Assembly (NCBI GenBank): GCA_910574285.1
Contig: CAJTAL010000014.1
Coordinates: 1-64,000 of the forward strand
Source of the DNA: Lachnospiraceae bacterium
GTDB lineage: Bacteria > Bacillota > Clostridia > Lachnospirales > Lachnospiraceae
DNA length: 64,000 bases
Direction of reading: 5' to 3'
The position numbers and the translations under genes were made by a program. Under the pieces are notes generated by a model. The model made no database searches. It had not been told where the DNA came from and saw only the letters and a program-made list of their open reading frames with translations. Position 1 is the stretch's first letter. Every line of letters starts with the position of its first letter. Below are positions 44,103 through 53,754 of this stretch, piece after piece.

Positions 44103-47100
44103 CTAATCTTCAAACTGCATTTTAAATGTCCGAATCTCAAATGGTCTTATCGTAAATTCCACACAAGATCCTTCTGCGGCTTCACCGCACTCATGCTCCA
44201 ATAGATTACATGGTACAAAGCGCTTCACAGGGTATTCAGAATACAGCTTTACCTTCTCTCTTCCACCTCTGCACTCGTGGATCCTGACGATCAGGCATTC
44301 CTCATCTTCTGCTTTTTTCACTGCGTCAATCTGTACACCCCGTCCGGTTACCGCCGCGATTTTTCTCTTATCTTCAAATATCCCCTGCACAGCCTGCGCC
44401 GGAAGATTTAACCGGTTCGCTTCCTCAATCGTTCCTCCCTCCACGGTTGTTCCTGAATGGGGGTATAACGCGTAAGTAAAATCATGTCCGCCCATATCCG
44501 CGCATGGATCCGGATATCTGGCGCTCTTTAACAGACTCAGCTTAATGGCATTATCCTTAATACTGTAACCATATTTGCAGTCATTCAGCAAGCTGACGCC
44601 GTATCCCGTCTCGGATAAATCTCCCCACTTGTGGCCGCACACCTCGAATCTCGCCCAATCCCAACTGTTATTCCAGTGATTCGGACGCTCCACATGGCCA
44701 AACTGAATATCATATACCGCCTTTGTCGATCGGATATCTGTATAAAAGGCTGTCTTCAGCAAGCGATGCTCTTCTTTCCAGTCCACATGGGTTTTGAAAT
44801 CAATCCTGCGTGAATCCCTGTATACAATCATATCCTGTATGATAACAGACCTGTGGTATTGGTAACAAAAACGGATTACCGCTCTTAAATTTCCACTTTC
44901 CACCATTTGAGGAGCCTTGGACATTTTTATCGTTTCCATCTTCTGTATATAGAAAATATCAATATCCCATGCATCATAATTCACTGGCTTGTCCTCATAT
45001 ATCTCCAGGACATTTCCCTTCTGTCCTTCTCTTAAGATCTCTCGTTCAGTCTTTTTATCGTATATTCTGGTAAGCTGTCCTTCTTCATTCCAGTTGATAA
45101 TATAATATGGTGTGTCCAAGAGATTCTTATCCATCTTAAAGACCGCATTTTCCGCTGCTTCTTCGGTTCTGTCCGCATCTGGACGGAACCATACGGTTAC
45201 GGCCCCGAACGGCTGAACCTTTACTAAAACCTCATAACCTCCCTCTGTTTTCTGAGCCGGAAGGATTTCTCCGGATTCGTCTGTAAAACTTCCTTCCCCC
45301 AAAACTGCGATAAATACCAGTTCATTACCTCCGAAACTGTTCGAGGAATATATACTATATGCATGAGGCATTTCTCTTATAAGAGTCTTCAGCGCACTCT
45401 CTTCTGCTCCGGCCGCGCACTTCTTTGCCGCCTCATAATTCACACGGGAATCTTCATATACTTCACGGATAGAAAACCCGGAATAATATCATGGAACTGA
45501 TGAAGCAGCACACATTCCCAACTGTCCTTCAGTTCCTTCGACGCATATTCTCCTCCCTTCATATAAGCCAGGGAAGAAAGCCACTCAATCTGCACCAGTT
45601 TATTCTCCAGATACCGATTCATCCTTTTATTATATGCCTGAGAAGTATAAGTTCCTCTGTGGTATTCAAGATACAATTCCCCGTCCCAGGTATGTACATA
45701 ACGATCGGTCTTTTCTACATTTTCATGAATCTTACGGAAAAAATCTCCTGCCCGCGCCGTTTTTACATGGGCAGTCCCGGAATAATATCCATAGCCCTCT
45801 GCATCTCCAGCATATCTCTTGTAACTCCGCCTCCTCCATCTCCATAACCGTAGGAAATCAAGGTGTCTTTGCTTAACTCCTTATTCTTGAACTTTCGGAC
45901 GCTTCCCAGCACAGAGTGGGGCGTCATTCTCCCATTATAGGTAGAATATCTGCTGTTAATATCCTGATCCTCCTCAGGTGTATCTACAAAATACGTTAAT
46001 ATCTCGCTTCCGTCGATCCCTCTCCAGAAGAACAGATCATCCGGAATAGTATTGAATTGATTCCAGCTTATTTTCGTAGTCATAAATGTGCGGATATTAC
46101 ATAGTTTCAGAATCTGAGGAAGCGCCCAGCTATAACCGAACACATCCGGAAGCCATAGATATTCACATTTCTTCCCAAATTCCCGTTCAAAAAAGCGGGT
46201 TCCATACAAGAACTGACGAACCAGGGCCTCACCGGAGGATATATTACAGTCTGCCTCCACCCACATTCCTCCGTCTGCTTCCCATCTTCCCTCATCCACC
46301 CGCAGTTTGATCACCTGATAGAGTTCGGGACAATCATTTTTGATATATTGATATAACTGCGGCTGGGTCTGCAGGAAGATATACTCGCCGTACTGTTCCA
46401 TCAGACGAAGTACGGTAGAAAAGGAACGCTGCGCCTTTTCTCTTGTATGCTTCAATCTCCACAGCCAGGCCACGTCAATATGGGTATGGCCTACTGTGTT
46501 TACCGTTAAATCCGTATTCTTTTTCAGACGGCCGAGCTCCTCCTTCAGCACATGATGCGCCACATCCACAGATTCATAAAAATACTCATCATCCCAGTTA
46601 ATATACTGCAGGGCCCGGTCCAGCCCGGCTTTCAAATTCTCATACTGCTCATCATACCGGTCCAGAAGCCTCAGCGTCTCCGTAACGGCGCGCGCAAGAT
46701 AATAGAGTTCATCCGTCTTTATATGGAGATACGCCATATCTGCCTGCCGGCACTGATGGAAGAATACACGGTGCTTGCCGCCTCCTTCAAGACCTGTCCA
46801 TAGAAGAAAAGTCAACCGTACCTTCTTTCCCCCCAATCCCTGAAACAATACTTCATTATGATTCGTATCCACGCCCTGATAAGGATGACCGTCTACATAA
46901 AGCATAGATTCAAAGCCGCTGTTATACCCCTCTCCTGTTTTTCCGAAGTCAAAAAGTCCTGCAGGTTTACAGCCTTCTTTCTCCTTTGGAATCACCGCCT
47001 CCTTTTCAAGCCAAAGATACCGGTCTCTCCCGGCGAAGAAATCGTCAAGGCCAAAGGAACTCCCCTCAATTCGATCCGGAAGAGTCCGGTAGATTTCATT

Positions 47101-47214
47101 TTCCGAAAGACCGCCCTCCATAGATGTGAATGGAGCGATACTCACATTTCCGAAATATCGTCTTCTGCCCAACTCTTCCACTCTTTTTTGAAATTTGTCT
47201 AGTGTCAAAAACAT
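44103..47214 (-). pseudogene. GH38 alpha-mannosidase broken by two frameshifts
   Basis: Three frames in order make one GH38 enzyme of about 1035 residues. Part 1 (45763-47214): HTHIDVAWLWRLKHTREK (zinc His/Asp) and LWLPDVFGYSWALPQ (nucleophile Asp). The frame breaks at GLP|HVKTARAG in a CCC run (45769-45771). Part 2 (to 45440): YLEYHRGTYTSQAYNKR and LLHQFHDIIPG. It breaks again at PG|SIREVYEDSRVNYEAA in TTTT near 45485. Part 3 (44103-45443): beta-sandwich domains. Each break is cured by one added base. Start has AAAGGAG. The enzyme would trim alpha-mannose from N-glycans or related chains; as read it is inactive. Confidence 0.9.
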
Positions 47215-47226
47215 AGCCTGCTCCTT

Positions 47227-49248
47227 TTACTTTTTTAAAACTACCGTACCGAATCCGCCGATTGTTCCGTCATAACTGCCCGTCCATACATGATACTCAT
47301 CCGTCGGGAGCTGAATCTCTACCGGCTCTCGATTGAAGTTCTGCACAAATACATACTCTGCCTTATCCGTCTGACGCGTCGATACCTCCACGCCCTTTGG
47401 TATATGTCTTATTATTCGCTTTATTCCTGCCTCTGCAGCGATCTTACGATAAATCTCATCATAAAATCCCTGTTCAAAATCCGCACACACATAATAAGCA
47501 TAACCCTTCCCGAAGGAATTCTTCGTAAGAGCCGGCATCCCCGCATAGAAATCCTCACCGTAGGTCAAGATAACCTCCGCGGCGGAGGGTCTGACCAGAT
47601 CACAAAGATTCTTACATGTATATGAGGATGTCATATGCATAGAATTACCCTGTACCGGAATTCCCACATTGCTCTCTCCTTCGTACAGACCGTCGATCTC
47701 TGTACTGCGAAGCCCCATCACGTCCATCAGGCCGTACGGCGTTCCCCCCAAAAAGCAAAGATCTGTCTCATCCACAATACCTGACCAGTATGTCAATATG
47801 AATCTTCCGCCTTTCTCTACGAACCGTTGAACCTTTTCCCAGAACCCGGCCCGGAACATATAAAGCATAGGCGCCGCAACAACCTTATAGTCTTCTAACT
47901 CCTGTTCCATATCGATCATATCCACATTAAGCCCCAGCTTACGAAATGCATAATATGATTTTTCCACTGCTTCTTTATAAAACATCCCTTCATTTCTGGG
48001 CCCCATCGCGTCCTCCAACGCCCAACGGTTCTCCCAGTCAAAAATCACAGCAGTTTCCGCCCTGACCCCGGCTCCCGCAACATCCCGAAGTTTTTCCAAA
48101 GACTCCCCTATCTCTGTTACTTCACGAAATACGCGGGTATCGTCTCCTCCATAATGGTCGATAACCGCGCCGTGGAACTTTTCGGATGACCCCCTGCTCT
48201 GACGAAGCTGAAAATACAGGACGCTATCCGCGCCATGCGCAATGGCCTGCATAGATGCGGCATGGACAATTCCCGGCTTCCTCAGTTTACTTACCGCCTG
48301 CCAGTTTGGAGCCGACGGGCAGCTTTCCATTAAAAGAAACGGCTTCTTCTGGATACTGCGCATAATATCATGCTGCATGCCGCCGTCCATTGCCGTCAGA
48401 TACTCCTCTTTCTTATGCCAATGAGGATAATTATCCCATGACACGATATCAATAATATCGGCAAACTTGTGATAATTCAGTCCTTTAAAATCATACATCA
48501 TATTAATTGTCGCCGGCTTATCCGAGCCTCCTTCCCGAATTGCCCGGATCTCATGTATGATAAAATCCCTGGTTCTGTCCGTTACAAACCGGCGCCAGTC
48601 CACATTAAGCCCGTGAATCCCCTCCTCGCCTCTGGGTGAAGGAGCTTCTATCTGATCAAAGCTGTTATATGTATGGCTCCAGAAAGTTGTCGCCCAGGCA
48701 AAGTTCAGTTTCTCAATACTGCCGTATCTGTCCTTCAGCCAGCTTCGGAATTCTTCCTGACACAAAGGACAATAACATTCTCCGCTGTACTCGTTTGATA
48801 TATGCCATACGATCACTCCCGGGTGGTTTCCGAAATTCTCAGCCAGCTTTTTGTTCATAATCCTGACCTTTTCCCGATACAGGGGAGACGTGTAACAATG
48901 ATTATGCCTGCCTCCGAAAAAAGCCCTGTTCCCGGCCGAATCTACTCTCAGTACTTCCGGATATTGATCTGCCATCCATTTTGGCCGCGCGCCTGACGGT
49001 GTTGCAAGAATCACTGATATTCCGTTTTCATACAGACGGTTTATTATGTCCTCCATCCACTGGAACCGGAATACTCCCTCCTCTGGTTCTAACATAGACC
49101 AGGAAAATACCCCCAATGATACCTCATTAATCTTTGCCTTTTTTAAATATTCAATATCCTTTTCCAAAATATCCGGGTCATGAAGCCATTGTTCCGGATT
49201 ATAATCGCCGCCATGCAGCAGTTTCCCAAAATTCACTTCTCTGCTCAT
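47227..49248 (-). CDS. GH42 beta-galactosidase
   Basis: 673 residues, typical GH42. The TIM barrel starts with LHGGDYNPEQWL; the acid/base Glu is in VIVWHISNEYSGECYCPLCQ (with zinc-binding Cys CYCPLC) and the nucleophile Glu in PFLLMESCPSAPNW. A trimerisation domain and C-terminal beta domain follow. No signal peptide, so it works in the cytoplasm on imported galactosides. It lies between the ABC permeases and the mannosidase, suggesting a galactose- and mannose-containing glycan as substrate. Intact frame. Confidence 0.95.
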   Translation of the reverse strand: MSREVNFGKLLHGGDYNPEQWLHDPDILEKDIEYLKKAKINEVSLGVFSWSMLEPEEGVFRFQWMEDIINRLYENGISVILATPSGARPKWMADQYPEVLRVDSAGNRAFFGGRHNHCYTSPLYREKVRIMNKKLAENFGNHPGVIVWHISNEYSGECYCPLCQEEFRSWLKDRYGSIEKLNFAWATTFWSHTYNSFDQIEAPSPRGEEGIHGLNVDWRRFVTDRTRDFIIHEIRAIREGGSDKPATINMMYDFKGLNYHKFADIIDIVSWDNYPHWHKKEEYLTAMDGGMQHDIMRSIQKKPFLLMESCPSAPNWQAVSKLRKPGIVHAASMQAIAHGADSVLYFQLRQSRGSSEKFHGAVIDHYGGDDTRVFREVTEIGESLEKLRDVAGAGVRAETAVIFDWENRWALEDAMGPRNEGMFYKEAVEKSYYAFRKLGLNVDMIDMEQELEDYKVVAAPMLYMFRAGFWEKVQRFVEKGGRFILTYWSGIVDETDLCFLGGTPYGLMDVMGLRSTEIDGLYEGESNVGIPVQGNSMHMTSSYTCKNLCDLVRPSAAEVILTYGEDFYAGMPALTKNSFGKGYAYYVCADFEQGFYDEIYRKIAAEAGIKRIIRHIPKGVEVSTRQTDKAEYVFVQNFNREPVEIQLPTDEYHVWTGSYDGTIGGFGTVVLKK

Positions 49249-49284
49249 TATATTTTCCTCCTGAATCTCCTGCCTTATGAGTTT

Positions 49285-50097
49285 TTATTTAACAGCGCCC
49301 GTAACACCTTCGGTAAAGCTCTTCTGGAAACAGAAGAAAATAATCGCCGTCGGTATTGTACAGACAAAAACTCCCAGCATCAGCACGCCGTAATCTATCG
49401 AATAGCTTCCCAGCAGATTTGAAACCAGCATCGGCATGGTAACAGAACTGTTTTTCTGTAGAATTACTTTCGGCCACAGATAATTATTCCATGCATTCAT
49501 AAAAGTTATGATAAAGGCTGCCGAATAGGTAGACTTCATCGTAGGTACAAACATTCTGAATACGATTCCAATCTCACTTAATCCGTCAATCCGGGCTGCC
49601 TCGATAATATCATGCGGAAACGACCTGGACGCCTGCCTGAACATCATGATCATAAACGGGGTAGAAATCGTAGGCAGCATAAAGGCAGCCATAGTATCCA
49701 CCATACCTAACCGCGAAAACATACGAAACATAGGGATCATGACCGCCGCGAAAGGAATCATCATCGCAGTCAGAAGGATGGCAAATACCGCGTCTTTCCC
49801 CTTATCATGATATATCTCAAATCCATAGCCCGCAACCGAACATACCAGAAGACAAAGAACCGTCAATATAGTAGCATTACGGAAGGAATTCCACAGGGCC
49901 AGCGCCAAATCCTGCTGCTCAATCAAAGACTTATAATTTTCTATCAAATATGTCCCCGGAATCAACCTGCCTTCGATCACATCAATGCTCTTGTTCGTCG
50001 CCGCACAAATCATATAATACAACGGAAATACAGAGATCAGGGACACAACCGTTAAAAACATATACACAACAATTTTTTTACCTTTACTCACGTTCAT
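49285..50097 (-). CDS. Sugar ABC transporter permease (MalG-like)
   Basis: 270 residues from ATG 50097 with AGGTG just upstream. Six membrane helices and the inner-membrane coupling motif EAARIDGLSEIGIVFRMFVPTMKS (EAA loop). Second permease of a CUT1-type importer; its start overlaps the end of the first permease by 14 bases. No ATPase gene is present, as usual for such systems, which borrow a shared MsmK-type ATPase. Confidence 0.93.
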   Translation of the reverse strand: MNVSKGKKIVVYMFLTVVSLISVFPLYYMICAATNKSIDVIEGRLIPGTYLIENYKSLIEQQDLALALWNSFRNATILTVLCLLVCSVAGYGFEIYHDKGKDAVFAILLTAMMIPFAAVMIPMFRMFSRLGMVDTMAAFMLPTISTPFMIMMFRQASRSFPHDIIEAARIDGLSEIGIVFRMFVPTMKSTYSAAFIITFMNAWNNYLWPKVILQKNSSVTMPMLVSNLLGSYSIDYGVLMLGVFVCTIPTAIIFFCFQKSFTEGVTGAVK

Positions 50098-50974
50098 CAC
50101 CTACTTTCATCTGCAGCAATGCAAGGACTGCAACCATAACAAGAATTACTATAGACAAAGCCGCCGCGTATCCAAAGTTGGGGCTGTGTACAAAAGATGT
50201 ATTGTAGATATAGTGCGACATTGTCATCGTTGATGTACCGGGACCTCCGTTGGTCAGGTTCAATGATTCGTCAAACAACTGAAGGGTACCGTTGGTAGAC
50301 GTGATTGTCGTCAGTAAAATGATCGGCTTTAACAAAGGAACCGTAATCTTAAAGAATGACTGCAAAGGTGTGGCCCCGTCGATCCTCGCCGCCTCATATA
50401 CAGAATATTCTATATTCTGCAGCCCGGACAGATAAAATACCATGTTATATCCTGTCCACCGCCAGATCATAGCGATAATAATTACGGCGCGGGCCGTCCA
50501 TGCATTACCGAACCAATTAATCGGATCTATTCCGACATCCTTAAGAATTGTATTGATAAATCCTTCATTTGCAAACAAAGATCTGAAGATCATCGCATAA
50601 GATACCAATGACGTCGCGCATGGGAGAAAAATACAGGTTCGGAAAAGTCCCTTAAAACGCAGATCCTTGTTATTCAGCATAGAAGCCAGGCATAAAGCCA
50701 GCACCAGCATAATCGGAACCTGAATAATCAAATAGAAAAATGTGTTAAATAAAGTCTGTTTGAATGTCGGATCTTTAAAAATACGTATATAGTTGTTAAG
50801 TCCTCCAAACTTTAAATCTACACCCAAACCTGTCTGAAGCGACAGTACAAATGCCTGAATCATCGGATAAAAGCTGAACAAACAGATCATGATGACAGAC
50901 GGCATAAGGAATATCCACCCTATCCGCTTATGTCTCTGCTGCAGCGTCAATTTCCTCTTCTCTTGACCGCTCAT
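50084..50974 (-). CDS. Sugar ABC transporter permease (MalF/UgpA-like)
   Basis: 296 residues, six helices, EAA loop YEAARIDGATPLQSFFKITVPLLKP and the family end LTNGGPGTSTMTMSHYIYNTSF. Partner of the downstream permease. Frame intact although its binding protein is damaged. Confidence 0.94.
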   Translation of the reverse strand: MSGQEKRKLTLQQRHKRIGWIFLMPSVIMICLFSFYPMIQAFVLSLQTGLGVDLKFGGLNNYIRIFKDPTFKQTLFNTFFYLIIQVPIMLVLALCLASMLNNKDLRFKGLFRTCIFLPCATSLVSYAMIFRSLFANEGFINTILKDVGIDPINWFGNAWTARAVIIIAMIWRWTGYNMVFYLSGLQNIEYSVYEAARIDGATPLQSFFKITVPLLKPIILLTTITSTNGTLQLFDESLNLTNGGPGTSTMTMSHYIYNTSFVHSPNFGYAAALSIVILVMVAVLALLQMKVGDERE

Positions 50975-51009
50975 AAAACATAGTCCCCCTTTTTCTTATT
51001 CCTTATGTA

Positions 51010-51048
51010 GAAAGGTCTGCCGCCTATATGGAAGCACCAGACCTTTCA
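51010..51048 (-). promoter_or_regulatory. Hairpin between binding-protein and permease genes
   Basis: AAAGGTCTG and CAGACCTTT form a 9-base stem around about 20 bases. No T-run follows on the minus strand. Such hairpins commonly raise binding-protein mRNA over permease mRNA by protecting its 3' end. Confidence 0.5.
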
Positions 51049-51053
51049 CCCGA

Positions 51054-51982
51054 TTATTCACCCATGCCGAACTCGACAGTTTCCTGCGCAGTTTTCAGCG
51101 CGTCGTCGATATTGCCGCCGGACTGTAGCAGCCGTTGATCACACCACCCACCGTGCCTTTATTAAAAGAAGCAAGATACTGATCCCAGTCAGTTACTTCC
51201 TGAAACGTTCCGTCTTTTACCATCTGTCTATAATTCTCACACGCCTCTTTCAACGCTTCATTTCCCTCAATATTCACAGAACCGTCTTCGTTGAAAAAAG
51301 ATCCGCCGGAAGACAACAAAGCCATAGCCACGATCTCAAGTGAATGAGCCTCTCCTGACAACATGGGATGACCGGTCTTTTCAAGAACTACTTTTGCCTT
51401 TTTCATATAATCAGACCATGTAATATCCGTAAAATCCTCAACTGTATAACCGGCTTCCTCGATATAGTCTTTGCGGATACAATGTACGACTGTACCATTA
51501 TCAAAAGGAACTCCGTAATTTTCCCCGTCTACCGTAGAGTATGCCACTTTTGCCTGTGAAAACTGGGAATAATCAATCCCTTTATCAGACAGCCCCGTAA
51601 ATACATCCGGATAGAATGAAACATACTTCTGATAAGAATTATCCTGCATCAGGAAAATATCCGGCAGCGTGCTTAAATCATTTGCATTAACAGCCGTCGT
51701 TATCTTGGACTCAATGTCGTCTGACTGAATCTCACTGACTTCCACCTTAAAGCCTTCGTGATCTTTTGCATAGATCTCAGCCGCCTTTTCCAGCGAATAG
51801 ATATTAAAATTCGGATCCCAGCACCAGACGGTCAAAGTATTCTCATCTCCGGAATCTCCCTCCTGAACTTTCGCGCCATTATCGCTGTTCCCTCCGTCTG
51901 ACGTACCGCCATTGCTGCCGCAAGCCGTCATCGAAAATATCATTGCAGAAACCAATAGTATGGATAATATTTTTCTTTTCAT
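51054..51982 (-). pseudogene. CUT1 sugar-binding lipoprotein with an internal deletion
   Basis: Starts at ATG 51982 (MKRKILSILLVSAMIFSMTACGS, lipoprotein Cys about 21; RBS AAGGAG). The first frame runs 295 residues through typical solute-binding sequence (LTVWCWDPNFNIYSLEKAAEIY; TLPDIFLMQDNSYQKY) to GGVINGC and then stops at 51095. The true C-terminus, LQSGGNIDDALKTAQETVEF to a stop at 51054, is present in another frame from about 51125. Relatives have roughly 100 further residues between these points, so a segment of about 300 bases is missing. Part of the second lobe is gone and the importer should not work. Confidence 0.8.
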
Positions 51983-52309
51983 AACAATCATTCTCCTTAG
52001 AATTTTTTTGTTTACTTCGCCATAATTCTTTTCACGGCCGTTTCTATAACGGTTCATTGTGCACAAATTTCCCGTTTTGTCTGGGAAGTAATCTGTGTAT
52101 ATTATATCAACGGTAATATATTAATTGTTCTCATATTCAACTCTGTTTTATGCAATATCAATCCTTTATCTTTTCGGCCATCAAATTATTTTAGACAACA
52201 TTTCTAATTTTTACGATAATTTTACTCCGTATTGTGATATAATCAATCCACGATCCTGAATCGTTATTATGACTTCCCGGAATATTTATAAAGAGGAGAA
52301 AAGTACAGT
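51983..52309. promoter_or_regulatory. Divergent control region between the importer operon and its AraC regulator
   Basis: 327 bases without a gene, very AT-rich. A -10 box TATAAT faces left (52101-52106) and another faces right (52238-52243). Neither has a good TTGACA at the proper distance, which is typical of promoters needing an activator such as the adjacent AraC protein. Confidence 0.6.
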
Positions 52310-53269
52310 ATGGGTAAAAAGAAAAAAGCAAAAATGGAATATCGTTATTATAAGATGCCGGCGGACAGTCCGATTCTGGCGCTGCTTGGACAAAAGTGGA
52401 TCCAGGAATACGGCATCGGCACTGACTTTCTTCATTTCCATAATTATATGGAAATCGGCTACTGCTACGAAGGTCAGGGATACCTTACGCTGGGAGAACA
52501 GGATTATCGGTTCTCCGGCAACCAATTTTCGATTATTCCAAAGAACTATCCGCATACTACCATGAGCGATCCAGGCACCCTCAGCCGATGGGAATATCTG
52601 TTTGTCGACGTAGACGGTTTCCTGCGGAAAAGTTACAGCGAGGGCGAAAGTGTAAAAAAGATGGAACATGTTATAGACCGGATCAATTCCCAGGCTACTC
52701 TAAAAAATATTGACGAATCACCAAAAACCGCAGGAATTATCCGAGAGATCCTGAATATTATGCGTAAAACAGAATATCTCTACATGAAAGAAATTAACGG
52801 CTTTCTGCTGGCGCTTCTTATTAATGTGTTCCGTGAATATGATACTGAAAATATTGAACCGGATGAACAAAGAACCCGTGAAACCATGGAAAACCAGATC
52901 ACGATACCGATTTCACGCGCATTGGACTATATTTCATTTCATTACAATGAACCACTGAAAATAGGACAATTGGCAGACTGGTGCCATATCAGCGAAACAC
53001 ATTTCCGCCGGGTCTTCTCTTCATATATGCAGATGAGCCCGCTTGAATATATTAATCTGGTTCGGATACAAAATGCCTGCGATTATCTGAAAAAAACAGA
53101 CGAATCCATATCCGATATTTCATACAAATGCGGATTTTCCATCGTCTCCACATTTTATCGTAATTTCAAACAGATTATGGGCGTTACCCCTTATGAATGG
53201 CGAAAACGTCCGGAAAATTATGAACAGCAGATCCTGAACTCCGACGTTCGTTCAAAGGAGGAATCTTAA
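52310..53269 (+). CDS. AraC-family regulator with cupin sensor domain
   Basis: 319 residues. N-terminal cupin-like sugar-binding domain (FLHFHNYMEIGYCYEGQGYLTLGEQDYRFSGNQFSIIPKNYPH) and a C-terminal pair of helix-turn-helix motifs (LKIGQLADWCHISETHFRRVFSSYMQMSPLEYI; ISDISYKCGFSIVSTFYRNFKQIMGVTPYEWR). ATG at 52310 follows AGAGGAG. Divergent to the importer/glycosidase genes, hence the likely activator of that cluster. Confidence 0.93.
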   Translation: MGKKKKAKMEYRYYKMPADSPILALLGQKWIQEYGIGTDFLHFHNYMEIGYCYEGQGYLTLGEQDYRFSGNQFSIIPKNYPHTTMSDPGTLSRWEYLFVDVDGFLRKSYSEGESVKKMEHVIDRINSQATLKNIDESPKTAGIIREILNIMRKTEYLYMKEINGFLLALLINVFREYDTENIEPDEQRTRETMENQITIPISRALDYISFHYNEPLKIGQLADWCHISETHFRRVFSSYMQMSPLEYINLVRIQNACDYLKKTDESISDISYKCGFSIVSTFYRNFKQIMGVTPYEWRKRPENYEQQILNSDVRSKEES

Positions 53270-53303
53270 TCGATATTTTCTTTTGCATCAGATTTTCTTT
53301 TTA

Positions 53304-53315
53304 TTACAAATGTAA
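53304..53315 (+). promoter_or_regulatory. BlaI-type operator before blaI
   Basis: TTACAAATGTAA contains TACA-N2-TGTA, the core of BlaI/MecI operators. It overlaps a likely -10 region (TTGCAT at 53283-53288, then 17 bases) and precedes the GGAGGG ribosome site. Confidence 0.6.
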
Positions 53316-53333
53316 GATTTGGAGGGATATATA

Positions 53334-53717
53334 ATGACCGCTTTACCGCAGATTTCCGAAGCTGAATATGAAGTGATGAAGATCGTATGGAAATACGCAC
53401 CGATCAATACCAATGAGATTACTGAGAAATTACTGAAAACCACCGCCTGGAGTCCGAAAACCATACAGACTTTGATCAAGCGTCTGGTAACCAAGGGCGC
53501 TCTCTCATATGAGAAACAGGGACGAATATTCGTCTATACCCCCCTTGTCAGGGAAAATGAATATGTCGGCCAGGAAAGCCGCTCTTTTCTGAAACGCTTT
53601 TACGGCGGAGATATCACAGCCATGCTGTCTGCGTATATAGAAAATGACGCTCTGTCCGAGGCCGAATTTGAACAGCTTCGTTCTCTTCTTTCCACAAGAA
53701 AGAATAAAGAGAAATAA
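53334..53717 (+). CDS. blaI: BlaI/MecI-type repressor
   Basis: 127 residues from ATG 53334 behind GGAGGG. Winged helix (ISEAEYEVMKIVWKYAPINTNEITEKLLKTTAWSPKTIQTLIKRLVTKGAL), then the C-terminal dimer helix with EAEFEQLRSLL. Such repressors are cleaved after BlaR1 senses a beta-lactam. Directly upstream of blaR1 and preceded by a matching operator. Confidence 0.93.
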   Translation: MTALPQISEAEYEVMKIVWKYAPINTNEITEKLLKTTAWSPKTIQTLIKRLVTKGALSYEKQGRIFVYTPLVRENEYVGQESRSFLKRFYGGDITAMLSAYIENDALSEAEFEQLRSLLSTRKNKEK

Positions 53718-53754
53718 AGAATAGCTCTGTCAAAACAACAAAGGAGTCCATTAT

